A stretch of 64,000 nt of DNA, taken from positions 1,304,501 through 1,368,500 of the forward strand of contig JAGFBZ010002567.1 of NCBI GenBank assembly GCA_018398805.1, read 5' to 3'. The DNA comes from Hirundichthys speculiger (Eukaryota > Chordata > Actinopteri > Beloniformes > Exocoetidae). The notes beneath the pieces are model-generated. The model saw only the letters and a list, made by a program, of their open reading frames with translations, did no database searches and was not told the DNA's origin. The position numbers and the translations under genes are program-made. Of the stretch, positions 24,011 through 36,100 are shown in pieces; within the stretch, counting starts at the first letter, position 1, and each line of letters begins with the position of its first letter.

Positions 24011-25479
24011 TGAGGGGAAAAAATAAAACTTGAAATGTTTCTTTAATACAAGAGCACCTTTTTAGTGTTGTTAGGAGGAAAGGCAGTATTGGAAAGTGGT
24101 AATAGCTTTGTCATCCCAACTTTCTTTCTTTTTTTTTAATCTGTTGCAGGCCAGAAATGGAACGTTTGATATTTTTAAATGAGCGGAGCAAAGCTGATGA
24201 GAGAAAAACATGAAATAGCACGTCTTTCCTTTCAAATTCAGACAAACTTAATGAAACAATCACTGAGTTTTTTTTTTCCATTCTGTACCATCTTTTTCTG
24301 ATTTTGTATTTACTTAATAACATGCATTGTGTATATAAATATATATGATTATCATAAGTTGTTTGCCTTGTGATTTACTTTCTAAATCAGCCTTTACTAA
24401 TACTTCACATTAAAGAAACAAAATGCTGACAAAACAATCAAACGGACAAATTCTAGAAGAGAAAAGTGAAGTAAGCAGAAAACAATCATAGTCATTTGCT
24501 CTCAGTTTCCTTTCATTGCCCCTTTGTGTCACCGAGAATTCAGGCTCGCTGCCAACAACACTTTTGTCATGAGCATTCTCACGTTTCAAAACTGATCAGA
24601 ATAGCTTGAAGGATGGAAGTTTACAGCTGTGGCTTTGTTTCCAGGATGTTTCACTATATTTAGCCTCTATGGGATTGAACAATCTGCCTTGTGCCTGTTT
24701 TGTATCTTTCGAGGATAAGGAACTGTCTATCTTATCTGCCCCTTTTCTCTGGCTAGAAGCTCATTTTCACATAATTGACTTTAACAGTAACTGTGAAAGA
24801 ATTTTAAGCATAATTACAACTCAACTCTTGATTTCCAGTGTTGCATTAGTGATGGAGAAGAGGAAGAGATGGAGGCAGTGAGAGGTTTTGGACAATGGTA
24901 CTATGTAGGCCAATTCACTTACAAGATACAGAGCCTGGAAAAATGAGCAATTACGTAATGTGAGACTAAATGCTACTCCACCAGAGAGTTCCGTTTTCCA
25001 GTCAAACCACCTACAGTCTCCTGACAACTCCCTCAAACATAGAGGTGTGATAAATGCATGATTAGAAAACTCAGGGGGTGGTGACACAATTTGAACAGTT
25101 TGTGATGCTTCAAAGACAACTATACATCATTTTGCACTTTGCACTAGAAATAGATTGTACAGCAGGTATACAGTATTTCTTGATTCGGCTCTGTGGTATT
25201 GTTTCCCTTTCTTTGAGAAAGTGAATTTAAAATACCTTGAAACTTTTTTATTTGTTCAATTTCTTTTACCAAATGTGGAAAACACTAAAAGTCCCTACAA
25301 AGCTTATAACAAAGCATAGATATTTTTGCCATATAAAGATCAGATACACTTGATGGACATCGTAGTCCGACGCCTGACGATAAAGGAACTGATCAAATTA
25401 CAAATACTTTGATATGGTTGCTCCCTCTTTGTTACTGCAACAGCTCCCATTCTTCTTTGAAAGCTTTACATGATATTTT
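24011..25479. other. Intergenic, no gene recognised
   Basis: AT-rich, short frames only. Confidence 0.5.
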
Positions 25480-26080
25480 GGAGTATTTTTTTGAGAATTT
25501 GAACCCATTCATTCTGTGGATCATTTTTGAGGTCAGGAACTGATGTTGGATGGGAAGGCCAAGCTTGCAATCTGTCTCCGTTCACCCCAAAAAGTTCTTG
25601 ATGGGGTTCAGGTCAGGGCTCTGTGTGGACCAGTCAAGCTCTTCGAACTTATCAAAACAACATACAGCTCTCGTAGTCCTTGCTCTTTGTACTGGGGCAC
25701 GGTCATGTTAGGATATGGAAAAAAACCTTCTCCAAACTGTTGCCCCAAAGTTGGAATCATTACATTTTACAAAATGTCAAAATTGCCCTTCACTGGAGAT
25801 AAGGAGCCTATTCAAACTCTTAAAAACAGCCCCATACCATAATGCTCCCTCCACCAAAGTTAACAACAGGTACAATGCATACCTGTTGTAATGACTGTCT
25901 TACTGCAAAGGTGGGATCTTATCAGATTACCGTGTTTAAAGTCACTGAGCTCTTCAGAATGACAGATTTTATATCACAAATGTTTGCAACTGGAGACTGC
26001 ATGTCTAGGTGCTTCATTTACACTCTGTCATATCTGCCAACAGCTATGATTGAATACTTTTGTCCATATGGTGTATCTAC
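25480..26080 (-). mobile_element. Tc1-like transposase relic, minus strand
   Basis: The minus strand encodes HDRAPVQRARTTRAV and EELDWSTQSPDLNPIK, the second and third catalytic regions of a Tc1 transposase. The residue after NPI, a glutamate in active elements, is lysine. The outer part at about 26047-26075 ends in GAATACTTTTGTCCATATGG, a Tc1-type terminal repeat. The left terminal repeat is not clear. Confidence 0.7.
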
Positions 26081-28992
26081 TGCAACATTATCTCCCATTT
26101 GTGATCTTTTTAAATGAAATAATGAAACATTAAATCTACTGTTCCTCTCAGCTGGGTTAAAATATTACAAGTAGAAAAATACTAGCTTTTTTTTTTAATG
26201 TCGTTTTCATAATTCAGAGATGGTTTTCACTCTCACTTATCCAAGGTAACAGGATGATGAAACAGTCGTGGAATGTGTCACTAATAAGATTATAAAATTG
26301 ACAATTTCAGTCTCTTTTGAAGTCAAATTAAATACATTTTAAAATCCGTTCTGCAGTACAATGCATATATCTAAAAGTTTGACCTCCAACAATATAACAC
26401 ATAATTAGTTTTAATATGTTATTACAATAGTCATAGTGAGTTTTTTTTTTCAAGGAGCACTCTCAGAGCATTATTTGCAGACTTTAAAGACTTTAACTTA
26501 CACAGAGAACTAAAGCCAAATGGCTGCACATCAAAACTTATGGCCAGCCAGATCTAATCATGGGGCTAAAATTAGGTCCTAATGTTCTCTTCCAACTTCA
26601 AACTTACATAACTCCATCTTTAATTTGTTTCATTTGTCTCAAGAATTATACGGCATCCTTGTTTCTTCATCTTATTCCGAGTCTAAAATGTTAAGCAAGC
26701 AAAGTTTAAACAAAAAATATTTTTTGTTTTTCATGTGCAGTAACAGCAATTGATTTATAAAATTACAGTTAAACAATCTGTTCTGTATAAACTACTTAAG
26801 ATCTGCTTTTTCAAACTTCCACATGAAAAATGTCCTTGAATTCAGTCAGGTACACCATCACATCTGAACAATGTTGGTTGCTTTCTCATTCTTCTATAAT
26901 CTGGCCACAGTGAGATCTGGAAAACTGAGAGAAAATAACAACCTTATATGTCAGTGCTACTAAGGTGCCTGAACAGCCTGCAGGTCTTTAGATCTAATAA
27001 TCTTGCTGCAGCAGAAATGACAGCAATTTATTCAGTCTTGTACCTAACGGCCTCTGCAAGGAGCGTGCCAAACTTGAGAACTCTCCAAAAAAATGGGATA
27101 GGGTGTAATTTTACATCAATTACAGCCAGACACAGAACTTTCAGAAAGGACAGGATTAAACAAGATAACCCAATTTGTAGATGTAATTATTTGTACGTGC
27201 AGGTGAGAAAACATTCTGGCAGATGAAAAGAACAAAGAGGCATGTAGCTCTTTGCAGCTTGTTCCTATTCACTGGCATCACTCTGTTCAGCTACAAATGG
27301 AAGGTTCAATGATATTTTCTTGTTTGTTGCTGTTTTATTTGGCTCTTCTCCAGCTCTTGAGGCACATGTATGGCTCGTTAGTTTCCTGTAGTAGATACTT
27401 CTTTATGATGAGTAACTTTGTGTGAGTCCTGGCAGCTAAGCTCAAAAAGCATAGATTATTGCTTTATGAAAAAAATAGATATTTTTTTCTTCCATTATTC
27501 TTCTATAATTCTATAATTTTCACAGGCAGGACATCAGATTACAAGTACTCATTAATTGACTGCATAACTAGAGGACTTTTTTTTGCATTTTGGTCATCCA
27601 GAAATATATTCTGAAAAGGTCAGCAGAGACTGACTTTACTGTTCTTATTCATCCCTTATAATTATCCCATGGCAAGTAATCATTCAAGCCATTTAACTTG
27701 TCTTCTCAATCAGAAAAGCTCCAGTGTTCTTGAGCTAGGCACAACTGTCTAATCTTTGATGGCCCAACCATTGTAAAAACAAAAGTCTTCATTTTTCTTA
27801 TCACTTTATGAGCTTGTGTGTAGGTGGCTAAGCGACAGCTCCCCTTTGTATTTTAGCTACTGTATAAGAATGAGAGTTGAAATGTGAATTAATACTTAGT
27901 TGAAGGAATTAAAAAAAAGAAAGAAAATACAGTTTCCTAAGTTTTCATCCTGTATATCTTCTGTTCTCTTCCTTCACAAACTGTTCTTGTGGTAGAATCT
28001 TAGGTTACCATGGAGACAGCATCACCCACATGTCTCGTCATGAGAAGCCTCTTATCCATGACAACACAGCTGTTTCCTCTATACTTCACATTTGGTGTGT
28101 TGCTCATCACTTTGCATATTCTTCACAAAACTAAAATCAAAGGAGCTTTGGATCACAACTTCCTGTCCATAAAAACCTCAAAGATTACTGCCATAAGTGG
28201 TTCTTAGAACTGTCACTATTGTTGAGAAATGTTTAACACACCTACACATTAATGGATGCTTGGAGGAAAAAAAAACTACTTTAAAAGGGAATGAAGATAC
28301 AAGAAAAGAGACATCATCGGGCTCATTGGTATTGAAACTAATTCCTTTGTTTGTTTGTTTTGTTCTTTTTTCCCAACTCAGTGCATCATCTATACAAATA
28401 TGGGCATTTCCACAAGTGCTGAAATACACGAGTCATTCAAAGGGGTAATCTCATGTGAAATGTGAGTGCACATCATGACGCAGGTTACAAATATATACAA
28501 ACACCTACTCATGTAGATGCTGCGCTTGACTACAGAAAGAGAGAAAATTGTATTGCCCACTTAATATTACCCCGCCTTGAAGAGTTCCAAACATTTTTAA
28601 AACGACCAAACTTCATAGTATCTTAAACAACCCATAAAGCCTTATTATGACTCCAGCTTCCTTTAGCCTCGGTTTTCCTAAAATAGGAAGGGAGGCAAAA
28701 TGCTCAGCTATCAGGGTTCATGCCTGTGAACCAGTTCTCAGTTCAGGTTTAGGAGGCAGCCAAACTCAACTTTTATGATTAGGTTTAACACTTTTGTTTT
28801 TGGCTCTGGCTCTGGGACCGTGAACAATCGCTTTTACTGCTTTGCACCCAGGCTCACAGTGACTTCCCATGATGCTTTGACTGTAATATTTTTTCTGTCT
28901 GTGTCATGGGTCAATATCCAGTTTTCAAAGTTGAAGTCGTTGCACAAGCAGGGAAAACTGTTGATCACTGAATGTCCACTATGGGGTGACTT

Positions 28993-28993
<1 letters not shown>
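26081..28993. other. Intergenic, no gene recognised
   Basis: Only short open frames, with homopolymer A and T runs. Nothing further can be supported. Confidence 0.5.
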
Positions 28994-29025
<32 letters not shown>

Positions 29026-29034
29026 CGGGGGGGG
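28994..29034 (+). repeat. Poly(G) tract, 41 bases with one C
   Basis: Thirty-two G residues, one C at 29026, then eight more G. The length may be unreliable in the assembly. Confidence 0.9.
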
Positions 29035-30312
29035 TCTCCATTGCCTTCTATATTAAAATGTTCATCTTTGCAGCAGGAATAAACAAACTTACAGCCTGGT
29101 GAAGAAAATAGCTAGACTGCACACCTATGATAACTGTATGGGGTCGGTGAGTTTGTATGTATCTCATCAGGTAAAACTGTATAAAGCAACAAATTTATGC
29201 AGAATTTACAAACAGTTGTCAGTAATGTCACTTTGGCTACTTAGCACTTTCAATGAACATGATTTCTGAGGTGTGAATAAAGATCTAACAGAGCATAATA
29301 ATTCTTCTTTTAAAGATAACATGCTTGTTCTGTTGTCGACTGTACCAACTGACCACTGCAACTCGCTGTGGCTTGACTGGAAAGGTCTGCAAAGGAGACT
29401 GAGGTGAACAGCCCCCTTTACCCCCAACAAAAAGCTGCTAACTTGGGGTAACTGGAGGACAGCAGGTGACCAGAGGACGTCCCCCTCATTGACTGCTTGC
29501 GCTGACATCAACCAGAGCATCCAGCACCTTTGGGCAAACCACCTTCCATGTTGGCCTGGACCCTTGCAGGTTGACCAGACCACTAGCCAACAGCTGACTA
29601 GTGACCTTTGACCTCTGCTGGGACCCAAGCTCCGCTGGGACCAAATTCAAGCTGAGCTTTGCATGGTTTCCCAGCCAAGGGTCCTGGTAGAGGGTCCACT
29701 GACAGCTAACTTACCCTTGGCTAGGAGAGAGTCCCAGCTAGGGTTGCCACCCGTTCCGTAAAATACAGGAATTGTCCTTTATTTGAGAAAAAAATGTTGC
29801 GTCCCATATTGAACTAATACGGGATGCGATTTGTCCCGTATTTTCATTAACACCCCATACACACGTCTGTCACACACACATCAACACTAAATTTAACAAT
29901 AATGAACAAAATTAAATACAGGAAACATTAAGGCCAGCAAATTCTTTGTGGCGGGACAACAGGACCTGCTGCGCTCTGTGCCCATATCTTTATATGTGTG
30001 TGCCAATCATCTTGTCACTCTCAGTGCCTGCCCCCTCCCCACGCTGTCACGGTTGCTTAATTACCACAGACGCCGGTGCTGCGCTACTACCCGCGCATTT
30101 TAAAAATGTCTACCCCATAGGGTTGCCACCCGTCCCGTAAAATATGGAATTGTCCTTTATTTTCATATCTGGAAGGTGGCAACCCTAGACTGAGGCCATT
30201 ATCATCCATTCTGTTAGCTGCATTATTCTGAGCCTGGGACTTTCCCTAATGCTAAGCACACTTCTGTGGAAACTATACAACTATCTTAAACGTCTATTGT
30301 CTGTTGAGATTT

Positions 30313-30384
30313 GACAGAGTGACGCAGCGGAAGTGTGTTGGGCCCATAACCCAGAGATTGATGGATTGAAACTAGCCTCTGCTA
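30313..30384 (+). tRNA. Decayed initiator tRNA-Met (CAT) sequence, probable pseudogene
   Basis: This 72-base stretch aligns without gaps to vertebrate initiator tRNA-Met. It keeps the hallmark anticodon arm TGGGCCCATAACCCA (three G:C pairs, CAT anticodon). It also keeps GCGCAGCGGAAG-type D-arm context as GACGCAGCGGAAG and the 3' end CCTCTGCTA. About ten substitutions are present, mostly C-to-T or G-to-A at former CpG sites (GCG to GTG, TCG to TTG), and the T-arm pairing is weakened. A run of ten T residues follows at 30391-30400. Initiator identity is seen in the sequence; loss of function is inferred from the substitutions. Confidence 0.75.
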
Positions 30385-30428
30385 GATATTGTTTTTTTTT
30401 TAACTGAAAGTAATTTTTTTTTATTTCA

Positions 30429-30544
30429 ATCAACTCATAAAATTTGAGTTCAGTCAACTCAAAACATTTAAGTTTAGTCAACTCAAAACTTTTGAGTAAA
30501 CTGAACTCAAAACTTTTGAGTAAACTGAACTCAAAACTTTTGAA
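30429..30544. repeat. Tandem repeat, about 24-bp unit
   Basis: Units of the type AACTCAAAACTTTTGAGTAAACTG are repeated, with two nearly identical copies at 30487-30534 and older diverged copies to the left. Each unit contains a CTCAAAA/TTTTGAG inverted pair. Confidence 0.8.
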
Positions 30545-30590
30545 TTGTCCTTTATTTTCATATCTGAAAGGTGGCAACCCTAGTCCCAGC

Positions 30591-32980
30591 AGAGCTTGGC
30601 TGGAGCTCTGTCAGTCCTTGCTTCAGCTTTGGCTGTAATGGTTTCTCTTGTCATTTCGGTAATGACATCTGAAAATGAGGATGGATGGCAGATTCAATCA
30701 GAATAGATGTAAGGTAATGCTATTTAGTAGCTGAGCAAGATATTGTTAGCTTATATCTTGCTAATATTGCTAGCTTGTGGTGACAAAGGCCTGGGATATA
30801 CTTGGAGTTATACCAAGCGTTCACATCTGTTTGCGTACCCAACCAGCTGCACTGTGAATGTTTCTTGCTTTAGTACTGTGCGGACAGAATCCAATACTGG
30901 AGGTTATCGTTTCAATTTTGTTGCAATCACAGCAGAGAAAACAACTCTGGCACAATTTGAGATATGTTAAGCCATTAAGTCAATGTTGTCAAGATAAAAG
31001 TTTGTTTCTCTCCTTTTACAGATGCACAAAATTGATGAGAAACACCAACAGTATTTTCATACGTCCCCCGTGAATTTTGACAACTTGCCTCCCTTGTTCA
31101 TCTCACCACCAAACACAGTGAGCGGTAACCAGCTGTAACTGCAGCAGAGCTCACTTACGGTCAACCACTGCACCGACCTACACTAGTGCCTCTAGCTTCC
31201 AAGTGTATATTGCATCTCACGTATGCGTTGCATATTTTTGCAGGCTGCATACAACCAATGCGTCAAAAGAATGCAGTATATACGTAGCAGCCACAATGCA
31301 TTTATGCATGCGTTATAAATGGCAAGTATTTTCCAGACCTAAGGGTACATGGGCATGTTCCAACCAGTTAACAGGCTTGCCTGTTTTTGGACTGACCTGG
31401 GTTGGGCAGAGTCAGCCTCTGCCAAGATGGTGTCATCAGAATTCTGAAAAAAATGGGCTTCAAAACCACTTTTCAGAAAACATATGGGTGTTATCACACA
31501 GGGTTTGTCTAGTTCTTTGTAATATCCCTATCCATGCATTTGTTCATCACTGCTGCTTGTTATAAACGTTCTCTTTCAGGTAGAAAGTTTTTTTTTTTCT
31601 GACATACCTTTCTGCAGTTATCACCACACCTTCAGGTGTCTGCTCTTATTTGCCTGATGAACCTACACAAAGTTTGTTTATTCTTGCTTTTCTCTTTCTT
31701 TTCTTTTGCTGCATTTTCACTATTCCACACTACTTCTACGATCTGTCAGGGCAGATGGCCATCCTCCCATCCTCTGCTTTTGCTGGAATTGTTTTCTTGT
31801 CTTTCTTCCCCACTTGTTGGTTGCTCAGCTAGAATCTTTTAGTCTATTTATGAAACATTCCAGGGAGACAGCTTTTTGTTGTGAATTGGTGCTATATAAA
31901 TAAAATGTAAATTCATTAACATTGTAAACTTAATTGATCAGAAAAAACATATCAGTCTATACATGAACTGTGCATACATATATTAGGTGTGTTATGTCCA
32001 GTCAGCCAGTGAAAGATTGCCACGGCTGTGCTGCAGTGCTCGGCGTGGGGCCTATCTGAGAAGGAGCACTACTAATAGTCAAACGTCTGGTTGATGCATG
32101 CTTTGAACTTACCAACCTCAGCATCACCTGAGGAGACATGACAGACACCGCACAGAGTGGAGACGTTCGTGCACCAGTTCACAATGACTGCATTAAGCTA
32201 ATGTTGATGTGTGCAGTCTGGGCCGATTTAATGAAAAGTCTCTCAATCATTCTACCGTCTGGATCAGCACACTTAGCAGAGAATGAAATGTCCCAATGTT
32301 CCCCAATTGTCTGTGGTTTGGTAAGTTAATGTCAATAATAATAAAAGCCGAACAGTCATAATCATGAACAAGAGCTGAAATCATAATCATGCCATTTCTT
32401 GGCTCTCAAGGTTATGATTTTGCAGTATCCCAAACTGACACTGGTACCCAAGAATTAGAATGAAATGAGGGACATATAGAGTATACTTAAAAAAATAATT
32501 TAGGAATCCAAGGTACGTGACTTTTACTGCAGCTTCTGAATGTTAAATTTGAAAAAATAAAATAAAAACTACTCCTAACAAACTATCCTATACACACATT
32601 CTAGCGATGGGCTAAGGTACCTCAAAGAAATAACAGATGGCCAAGCAATTGAGAAAGAAAAAAGGGTAATTTCAGCAGTGGTATTCATCAAGGACAAGGC
32701 GGACTTGAGAGCCAGTTAAAGAGATGTTGCTCTCCTTATCTCAACAATCCCATAAAAAATGAAAAACACTGGCTAGTGTGCAAGTACTTCTTAAAGGATA
32801 AAGGGACTCGTGAAGAAACATAAATTAAGGAGATTAAGAATGGCCACAAAAGGACAAGCAGCAATAAAATGGTGTAATGCCATTAAAACTAGGCACAAAA
32901 CAATCATCAAAGGATACAAAATGATCAAAATATTGGGAAAAGAGATATACGATGATAGCATAGGCAATCATGCATTAAGT
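30591..32980. other. Intergenic, mostly unrecognised
   Basis: At about 31855-31912 the text GAATTGGTGCTATATAAATAAA matches the 3' end shared by many fish LINE/SINE copies. No gene was recognised in the rest. Confidence 0.4.
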
Positions 32981-32984
32981 GGGG

Positions 32985-33175
32985 TGCATGAGAGATACAA
33001 AACAACCTAAATGAGACACAAAAATGAAAAAAGTTGACTGTAGTGAGACACTGCACAACCACGAAGAGATGCAAAGTGATCTAAAATACACACAATGCAA
33101 TCAAGAAAAAAGCAAGTTGATAAAACTGGGTCACAAAAAAAAACACAAAAAGATGTAGAGGAGACACATTGAAAC
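32985..33175. repeat. Degenerate A-rich tandem repeat
   Basis: Recurrent blocks of the type ACACAAAAAGATG, GAGACACAAAAATGA and AAGAGATGCAAAGTGA, each about 20-25 bases long, are consistent with an old minisatellite. Confidence 0.45.
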
Positions 33176-36100
33176 ATAGTTAGTTGAAAACTAACCATTG
33201 CACGTGGATGATTGATTTTTGTTCAGTTTGTTTCAGTTTAAGTAACCTCATCCATGGTGGGACGAATGTACAGCTTTTTACAAGTTTACGCCCGGGTGTC
33301 TTTTGTCTAAACATCTGTCTGTCTGCCATACATTTGTAGAGATGTGCTATTAAAAGCACTTCAGAATCTTGTTTTTCTAAAGATTCTCTTCATGGACACT
33401 TACATAGCAGCTCGTAAAGTAATAGCCTTCACATAAGCACCTGCTGTTACTAATGTTCCCTCACCATAGAAGATAAATCTCTATGAGTGAATGGGTGCTT
33501 TTATGTCCTTTTTGCTCATATACCAACCTCCACCTTTACTTAGTTCCTGGATAAATACAAAATGGAAGAAAAGAATCACCTCAAATCTTAGAGAGACTCA
33601 TACTTAATGTATTCCAATCGCACTGACTTGATTTTATGCCTTGAAAATAAATCAATGAGCTGGTACAAAGTTCTGTAACACACTTCTGCAAGCTATGTGC
33701 AACCCACAAAGCTACGCCACTAAACATCAGTGCAAAAAAGAATCTTGATGTGAAACACGACATATTACATCACATTACGGTTGTTATGAAACTCTAGCTT
33801 TTGTGTTCTTCTCCCCAGAGACCGTGACTGGTGTGCCACATCTTCCACTAGCATCATCTTGTAAAGCAGCTACAAAGCAGCTGTGAGCTACAGAGCTTAC
33901 ACTCAAACACGCTTGCATGATCTTCTTTTTTAAGGACTGTTTTCATCGAATGTTCTAAATGCAGGTTTATCAGTCATAACATTTTTTGAAGACATGTCAT
34001 GCAAAATCCCCATCCTCTATTATCACTTTGAAAGAAAAAAAAGTAAGTGCAGTGCAGCAGATGTTGAACTTTTAATGAATTACATATTTGACAGAGCAGC
34101 TGGCATTTGTTATTCACAAACAGCAAAAACCTAAAATAGGACTTATTCTGCAGGTGAACTTTCCTAAAGGGGCAATAGTTACTGTCTAGATAAACTCTTT
34201 ACTTGGATCTTCTTTGGCTTCACATCATAGTATAATACAAATATAGACAGACACAATCATTTTTCCAGGATTCCGTGGAAATTGCATTAGCCCACATAAG
34301 GCATAACAGCTTGCTTATATTCCTGGTGAATAATATAAACTTCACAATGGCAAAGTACCTCAGAATGGTTTGTTGGCGGTGTGGAAATGACTCTGCAGCT
34401 GGTGACTGTTTATGTGGGGCTAAATACTGAAATAAAAAAAAAAACACACACAGAGTTGCGTCATTGCACAAGTTGGAGATTTACATGATTCACCCAAGGA
34501 AATCAACAAAAACACATAGTCAGTATTTGTTGCTGCAGCTTGACTGAGGACTTTGGTTAAGAGCACTGAGAAAATATAAGTTGCAACTGCTTATCTTGAA
34601 GAACATGAAGCTGTCACACATTGCCACCTACTGGTGTGTATTTTGTAGAGGCGCTATCTCTAGTTGTTCATGTAGAGTACACAGTGAGCTATGTGACAGT
34701 GGTGTTTTGTGTTCAGAACATTATTATATGATGTATGCTTGAAGTTTCTCCTAGTTTGTCAGTTTTCAGTTTTCCCAGTTTCTTGTGATTCTATTTGTGA
34801 CTTTTTTTATCCATTTTATTTTGTTTCTTGTGATAAAATTGGCAGTCATTTGACATCCTTCACCATCCAGTCCCAGGGCGCACAAAAATAACATTCTCAC
34901 TGAAATGGGGATTTTATTCAAGGGAATACAAATCAGTTTTTATCTCCTTATATGTGCAGAAATCTTAGACTAAAAAGAAAAAAAGGATGAAAAGGGTTAA
35001 CTCAGAAACTCATTATAACATCCTCTAATGACGTCAATAGTGTCTTGCACTCATGCTCTCCAGTATTGTCTGACTTTTGTCCAGACAAAACTACAAGTGC
35101 TGTCAACTCTCAACAATTTCCCTTCAATGATTCTTCAGTCCTAACCCAGATCATTTAAAACAGCCACTGTTGCGTAAAAACATGATGCAAAAGCACTTAT
35201 GGCAGTTTTGTTCTCACGTGTGACATAGCGAGTATTTACATTTTTCCCCCTATATTTCTTTCTTTTATAGGTTTACATCTCTCCTAAAATTCCAAACTAT
35301 TATTATCAATGCCAAATTTTAATTCATGGTTAGTATCACCAGCTTGAAAGGACAGGTCAAAAAAGAAAAAAAAAGGCGAGACCTTGTGTTATGATTGTTG
35401 ATGATCATTTGAAACACTTATATGTTGTCGTTTTCTGTACACTTTTAAGAAAATGTCAAAACCTATATATACATATAAACCCTGCATTTGCCATCATAAG
35501 ACTCAGACACTTTTAGTACAGCTGCACTGCCAGTTAGTGTTTCTCATCTATAAATCTAAAATGCACTTTCCATTTAGCTTGACAAGATAATTGATCATTA
35601 AGCTACCATTACAATGTATTAAAGAGTACATCAGCTGAGTGGCCAGTTGCAAAACCAGTGTAGGTGTGGGCCGGTGTTAATCAGCAGCTTCCGTTTTACA
35701 CTGTAACAATGGATTGTCACCCTTTGTAACCTGCCTCTCTGCAACCTACGTCAGAGGATAACTTGTTGACCTGGCAGTTTCACTCATTAAGTAAAGGCCC
35801 ACATCTTCCTGACTGCATTGTTCTGTAAAAGTAGGCAGTGTTAAATTGGAGAAGAGATGAAAGACAGACAAATAGCAATGGCGGCTTTTATTTTACTTCT
35901 CTTCTTCTGCATGCATATACATATACACACAAGAGAAAAGGGATTCTAAAAAGAAAAACTGCTCATGATGACGTACCCTTTCAATTTAGATAAATCTAGT
36001 ACATGAAAGGTTGTCCAACTGCATCTGGTCAAACATCGGGTCTTCATATGGTTAAGTTTGGGTACTATGTGGCTTGTAAACTGTCTGAAACAGTGACTCA

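Larger units (their letters stand above)
29739..30582. mobile_element. hAT-type MITE (TAGGGTTGCCACC ends) with 8-bp target duplication
   Basis: The element starts TAGGGTTGCCACCCGT and ends AAAGGTGGCAACCCTA. It is flanked by the perfect octamer GTCCCAGC (29731-29738 and 30583-30590). An internal left-type end at about 30119 and an internal right-type end at about 30189 show that it is a compound or rearranged copy. Between 30190 and 30545 it holds foreign sequence: a decayed initiator tRNA-Met and a short tandem repeat. Confidence 0.8.

Noticed and set aside
29206..29628. 140-codon minus-strand frame as a gene
   Set aside because: No domain, no splice context, and composition suggests repeat-derived sequence; the plus strand vaguely resembles LINE 3' sequence, but not enough to name.
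30313..30384. Functional tRNA gene
   Set aside because: About ten substitutions from the nearly invariant initiator tRNA, including the T-arm and the first pair of the acceptor stem.
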